From Halobacteriovorax sp. HLS (GTDB lineage: Bacteria > Bdellovibrionota > Bacteriovoracia > Bacteriovoracales > Bacteriovoracaceae), in contig NZ_QOCL01000009.1 in assembly GCF_004006665.1 (NCBI RefSeq), forward strand, positions 310,001-374,000: DNA of 64,000 bases, in the 5' to 3' direction. Positions 60,172 through 64,000 of the stretch are shown in pieces. A model generated the notes under the pieces. It was not told the DNA's origin. It made no database searches and worked only from the letters and a program-made list of their open reading frames with translations. Each line of letters starts with the position of its first letter. Position 1 is the stretch's first letter. The position numbers were made by a program, and so were the translations under genes.

Positions 60172-62946
60172 CTAAGCTATTTCTGAAAGAGTGTGCCGTA
60201 TTGGAAATGTGATGAGAAACCTAGTGTTTGCACAATTCTTTGATAGAGTGATTTCGCCACCATGATCTTCGATAATTGTTTTAGATAAACTAAGTCCTAG
60301 GCCAGTGCCTTTTCCAATTTCCTTTGTTGTAAAAAATGGTTGAAAGATTTTCTCTTGAACTTCTTCTGAAATACCTTTTCCAGAGTCCGTAAGGCTGAAT
60401 GTAATCAAATTATCAAAGATATCAATATCCAAAACGATCCACTTTTCTTCTAATTCTGATACAACGTCGAAAGCATTGTTTAGAAAATTAATAATAACTC
60501 GAGAAATATCAATACGTTTACAGCTTATTGTTGAGTTTTTAGCTTCATCATTCATATTAATCGTAAACATAACACCAGCACTTTTAAATTTACTTTCGCA
60601 AATACCAAGGCAGTCTTCTACAATATCGGTAATCCTTGTTTCAGCAAAGTCGTCTCTTGAAGTGTCTCTAGAAAGGTTTTTCATACCGTTAATTATTGAG
60701 TTTATTCTTTTAACTGTTCTATCGATGTCTCCAAGCTGCTCATGTAGTCTATCACTAGACAATTTATCTTTTGTTGATAGTCTTCTAATTAGAGAGGAGG
60801 TTGAGCTTATAATGGTCAAAGGATTATTTATTTCGTGAGCAATTCCACTTGCCATTTCTCCAAGGGCAGATAGTTTGGATGCTTGAAATGTTTTCTCCTT
60901 TTGACTCTCAAGCTCTTCAGTTCTTTTAGCTACAAGTTTCTCTAGGTTGTTATTTTGCTCTAGAATGAAATCTTGCTTTTCCTTATATAGGTTTATTCTT
61001 TTATTTAATTCCCTTGGGTCTACATTAAGGTCAGTAATGAGTTTCGCATAGAAATTTGAAAGCGCCTCTTTTTCAATTTCTGTAAAAAGACCTGAAGACT
61101 CAATGTCACTAGATGCATTGGCCGACCCAATAGCACCTGTTAGTTTTGTTTCAAGGCGATTTCTAATTTCGAAAAGTTCTATAATTGAAATTAAATCGTG
61201 ATCAATATGTCCTATATCTTTAAAGATATCATTTGAGTATGTTTCTACTACTTTATCTGTGAAATATTTTCTAAGAGTTGTTTGTACAATCTCTTTTTTC
61301 TGAGATTTCTCAATTTCTCTTTCATGGTCCTCTTGCAACTGTGTACCTTCATTATCAGCGCTTAAGTTGAAGACAATTTCTTTTGAAATTTTCTCCTCTT
61401 CAACTGATTGCTCATAGCTTAAACTTCCAATAACAAATCCTGTTATATTAAAGAACATTGTCCAAATTAGTGAGTTTGTTAAGTAGTGTAACCCAGTTAA
61501 TCCAAATAGATTTTCTGGCCTTAGAAAAGATATTCCAAATGGTCCATATTCTAAAATATCCATTGAAATAAATCCACTTTTACAAAATGCAGGTAGAACT
61601 AAAGTATATAGCCAAATGAGTGCTCCAGGAACTGTTCCGCAGAAGACACCTCGTTTGTTGGCCTCCTTCCAGTATAGACCTAAAATAATTGCGGGAGCAA
61701 ATTGGAGTGCAGCTGAAAATGAGATCATGCCCATTGCTACTAATGCATATTTACCTTCCATTACTTTCATATACATATATGAACTTGTGATAAGTACGAA
61801 AGCACTTATCCATCTTATTTGAAGTAAGTACTTACTTAGATAGTTTAAAGTGTTAGTTGTTTTTAATATAGGAATGACAATATGATTTGAAACCATTGTT
61901 GAAACTGTCATCGTAGATAGCATGATCATTCCTGACGCTGCTGAAAATCCTCCAATGAATATAGCTATAGCTAAATATTTTGAACCTTTTAGCATAGAAA
62001 GATTTACTATGAATTGATCAGCTTGTTCGATTGTAAAGCCTAACTTGTAGGCCGTTACTACAATAGGAAGAACAAATAAATTAATTAAGAAAAGATATAA
62101 ACCAAATTGCCATTTAGCATGGGTAATATGGTTTTCATTATTATTTTCAACTACTGCAATGTGAAACTGTCTAGGAAGGAATAAAATTGCATTTGTTGCT
62201 AATATTAAATATGTTGCCCATGTGGCGATATCTTTGAAGTCTCGATTGCCCATATAGGCATAACTCTCAGGTAGGTAAGTTTTTAAATCGTTAAAAAAGT
62301 TCCAAGGTTGCTCGTTATATACGAAGAATGCAACACTCCCAATCAAAATAAACGTAACTAACTTTACAATATTTTCTAGTGCTATGACAGTTATCATTTT
62401 TGGGTGTCTCTCTGTTAAGCTAACTTTTTTGATTCCAAGAATGATAGTGCCCATAATAATTAGAACTACAATAAATGCCTCTGTTAGAAAACCTAAAGCT
62501 TCATTACTTGTTAACAAAGATATTGATCCAATAATTGCTTTAATTTGTAATGATATGTAAGGAATAGTTCCAATTAGAGCAAGAGATGTTGCTATGAAGG
62601 CGACTTTTGCAGATTTTCCGTATCTTGTTGAAACAAAGTCCGCAATACTCGTAATTTTATACTGCTCTTTTGCTCTAATGAGTTTACGTAAAATTGAATC
62701 CCAAAGAATTATGGATATCATTGGTCCCAAGTAAATAGTTAAAAAGATAACTCCACTTTTGGCCGATGATCCAACCGAGCCGTAGAAAGTCCATGCAGTA
62801 CAGTATGCAGCGAGTGTTAAGGAGTATGTGAGTGGGCTCTTATTGATTTTTCCAAAAAGTTTCTTTCTTTGTAAGAAGACTACGACAGAATAAAGCATCG
62901 TGGTGTAAATAATTACATACAGGAGAACTTCAAGAAGACTAAACAT
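60172..62946 (-). CDS. CbrA-like sodium:solute symporter/histidine kinase
   Basis: The 924-residue protein has an N-terminal SSS-family transporter (about 12-14 helices, residues 1-520), a linker, a coiled coil (about 655-685), a HisKA domain with His in GEMASGIAHEINNPL and a HATPase_c domain (DSGKGIS and GTGLGLSLSKTII boxes). This is the CbrA layout that senses nutrients and controls carbon or nitrogen use. The start ATG overlaps the end of a small membrane-protein gene by eight bases. Its response regulator is not adjacent. Confidence 0.9.
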   Translation of the reverse strand: MFSLLEVLLYVIIYTTMLYSVVVFLQRKKLFGKINKSPLTYSLTLAAYCTAWTFYGSVGSSAKSGVIFLTIYLGPMISIILWDSILRKLIRAKEQYKITSIADFVSTRYGKSAKVAFIATSLALIGTIPYISLQIKAIIGSISLLTSNEALGFLTEAFIVVLIIMGTIILGIKKVSLTERHPKMITVIALENIVKLVTFILIGSVAFFVYNEQPWNFFNDLKTYLPESYAYMGNRDFKDIATWATYLILATNAILFLPRQFHIAVVENNNENHITHAKWQFGLYLFLINLFVLPIVVTAYKLGFTIEQADQFIVNLSMLKGSKYLAIAIFIGGFSAASGMIMLSTMTVSTMVSNHIVIPILKTTNTLNYLSKYLLQIRWISAFVLITSSYMYMKVMEGKYALVAMGMISFSAALQFAPAIILGLYWKEANKRGVFCGTVPGALIWLYTLVLPAFCKSGFISMDILEYGPFGISFLRPENLFGLTGLHYLTNSLIWTMFFNITGFVIGSLSYEQSVEEEKISKEIVFNLSADNEGTQLQEDHEREIEKSQKKEIVQTTLRKYFTDKVVETYSNDIFKDIGHIDHDLISIIELFEIRNRLETKLTGAIGSANASSDIESSGLFTEIEKEALSNFYAKLITDLNVDPRELNKRINLYKEKQDFILEQNNNLEKLVAKRTEELESQKEKTFQASKLSALGEMASGIAHEINNPLTIISSTSSLIRRLSTKDKLSSDRLHEQLGDIDRTVKRINSIINGMKNLSRDTSRDDFAETRITDIVEDCLGICESKFKSAGVMFTINMNDEAKNSTISCKRIDISRVIINFLNNAFDVVSELEEKWIVLDIDIFDNLITFSLTDSGKGISEEVQEKIFQPFFTTKEIGKGTGLGLSLSKTIIEDHGGEITLSKNCANTRFLITFPIRHTLSEIA

Positions 62947-63148
62947 TTCGATCCCTATTTTTTATTTTACTTTTTAAAAATAGAATGATGATTAAAAGTA
63001 GCCACATAACAAATAATGTTAAAATAAGAAATACATCGTTCTCTCTATTCTTTGTTATAAAGAATGGACCAGTAAAACCTACTACAGCGATTGCTGCTAG
63101 TAGATAGTCGAAATAAATTGAACTAAGTACTCTTTTTATCATTTTCAT
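62939..63148 (-). CDS. Small two-helix membrane protein upstream of the symporter kinase
   Basis: The 69-residue protein has two membrane helices (about 13-30 and 38-60) and a basic tail. It overlaps the kinase gene by eight bases. Position resembles the small membrane subunits that sit before SSS/CbrA genes, such as cbrX in Pseudomonas, but sequence homology is not shown. Confidence 0.6.
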   Translation of the reverse strand: MKMIKRVLSSIYFDYLLAAIAVVGFTGPFFITKNRENDVFLILTLFVMWLLLIIILFLKSKIKNRDRNV

Positions 63149-63383
63149 AAGTACTAAATCGGCATCTAAAATAAATTATGTATGATAGGAATGAATCTTT
63201 AGACAAATTAATGTTATAAGTTTTAAGTCTCGAGATAGATTAACGCTCTCTATTCTTCGAGTTTGGTATATGACCATATTGGTCTTTTTCTAATGAACAG
63301 TCTCAGATAAATTTCTTCAATCAGTTTCTTTTTGGTTCATTAAGTGCTTTAATTGATAAAATGATTTTTTTAATGGAATACTT

Positions 63384-64000
63384 ATGTATCTAATTATTTT
63401 ACTTTCTCTGTTTAACTTATCTACTTACGCTCAACGTGAGGCAAGAGTCCATACAATGCTTCAGTCTGGTGGAGTAAGACTAATAAAAGCTACTGAAAGT
63501 TTAGAATTTTCTAGTACTGTAAATATCTCAAATAATAGTAAGAATTTGATTATTGTTTCTAATGGCATCCCTGATCATAATGTTGGAAAATTTCCAAATG
63601 CTGGAAATCCTCATGCAATTAATAAGCAAAAGTATCTTTATAGAGTTGCTATAAATCCAATTATGAATATGGTTGTCACTCCATTAGAGATGACTTACGA
63701 CTTTGGCGTTGCTCTAAATGGTATTCCATTTGACCCTGGTGCGGACGAGTGGTTTCAAGGACAAAGAAACTCTGAATGGCAGTATGAAGCATTATCAGGT
63801 GCTGTTCGCTTAGGAGTTGACGAGAATCATGCTCATGTCCAGCCTACTGGGGCATACCACTACCATGGACTCCCTCTCCAATTAATGGAAAAGCTAGGGG
63901 TACGTAAGGGGGCACAGTCTCCTGTCATTGGGTACGCTGCGGATGGGTTTAAAATTCTCGCCCTCTATGGAAAGAATGGAACAAAAGTTTATTCAAGCTA
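63384..64000 (+). CDS. YHYH-domain exported protein (cut by window end)
   Basis: An open frame runs from ATG 63384 to the window edge (205 codons). It has a signal peptide ending STYA and, near residue 160, HAHVQPTGAYHYHGLP, the YHYH-domain signature with a His-rich metal site. The YGADGF-like strand follows. The C-terminus lies outside the window. The 235-base gap before it is AT-rich, with no gene seen. Confidence 0.8.
   Translation, partial: MYLIILLSLFNLSTYAQREARVHTMLQSGGVRLIKATESLEFSSTVNISNNSKNLIIVSNGIPDHNVGKFPNAGNPHAINKQKYLYRVAINPIMNMVVTPLEMTYDFGVALNGIPFDPGADEWFQGQRNSEWQYEALSGAVRLGVDENHAHVQPTGAYHYHGLPLQLMEKLGVRKGAQSPVIGYAADGFKILALYGKNGTKVYSS

Overview
This is an AT-rich bacterial chromosome segment from a Gram-negative organism. 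It encodes outer-membrane barrels, LolA-like and ExbB/ExbD proteins, a TolC-like channel and many signal peptides and lipoboxes. Gene content and codon use (many AT-rich codons, short intergenic gaps, HD-GYP and PilZ-like proteins, a secreted subtilisin) would fit a Bacteriovoracia / Bdellovibrio-and-like organism such as Halobacteriovorax. That assignment is an inference from gene style, because the window has no rRNA.

1-28.6 kb is mostly core-like chromosome. It holds an Rsm22-type methyltransferase, a LysR regulator, zinc-independent forms of ribosomal proteins L31 and L33, L28, a degenerate-receiver HD-GYP protein, DUF4340, ExbB/ExbD and a PilZ-like protein. These are followed by a secreted subtilisin, a hotdog thioesterase preceded by a cobalamin-riboswitch-like leader, a purple-acid-phosphatase-like enzyme and an ECF sigma factor with a membrane partner. 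Two histidine kinases lie in the window (here and near the right end). Next come a spore-photoproduct-lyase-like radical SAM protein coupled to a nucleosidase-like gene, an aldo/keto reductase with a glycosyltransferase, a saccharopine-dehydrogenase-like enzyme, a histone-deacetylase-fold amidohydrolase, a HAD 5'-nucleotidase, and a LolA-like plus barrel pair.

28.6-39.2 kb is an accessory region made of two kinds of repeat-bounded cassettes. First, an intact tRNA-Ala(GGC) is followed by three decayed copies of its 3' end plus the adjoining promoter-like sequence. These separate single-gene cassettes: an aspartic-protease-like lipoprotein, a VOC protein, a RelE/RHH toxin-antitoxin pair and a TPR protein. 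Immediately after this lie four same-orientation copies (R1-R4, the last truncated) of a roughly 300-bp non-coding element with about 22-bp terminal inverted repeats. Between them sit small sets of plus-strand genes: a lipoprotein, a glycine-zipper protein with a PH-like membrane protein, two cysteine-rich membrane proteins, and a HupE-type metal cassette. No integrase or transposase is visible. I consider this region the best candidate for an undescribed system.

36.7-49.6 kb is rich in metal-homeostasis genes. It has His-rich periplasmic proteins, HupE, DUF6488, DUF3147, and a CzcA-type RND pump with a TolC-like channel but an unusually short, His-rich adaptor. A YHS-like lipoprotein, an AraC regulator, a transglutaminase-like protein and DUF3703 follow.

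51.0-58.1 kb is a tightly overlapping biosynthetic operon: ketosynthase, acyl carrier protein, two hotdog dehydratase-like proteins (one inverted), fatty-acid hydroxylase, alpha/beta hydrolase, ketoreductase, CrtI/RetSat-like oxidoreductase and a TauE/SafE exporter-like protein. It is preceded by a clear sigma-54 -24/-12 promoter and an upstream palindrome that looks like an enhancer-binding-protein site. It probably makes an unknown acyl or polyene-type lipid.

58.1-64 kb carries a second TauE/SafE protein, an SBP_bac_3-type protein, a CbrA-like symporter-histidine kinase with a small overlapping membrane protein, and the start of a YHYH-domain protein cut by the window end.
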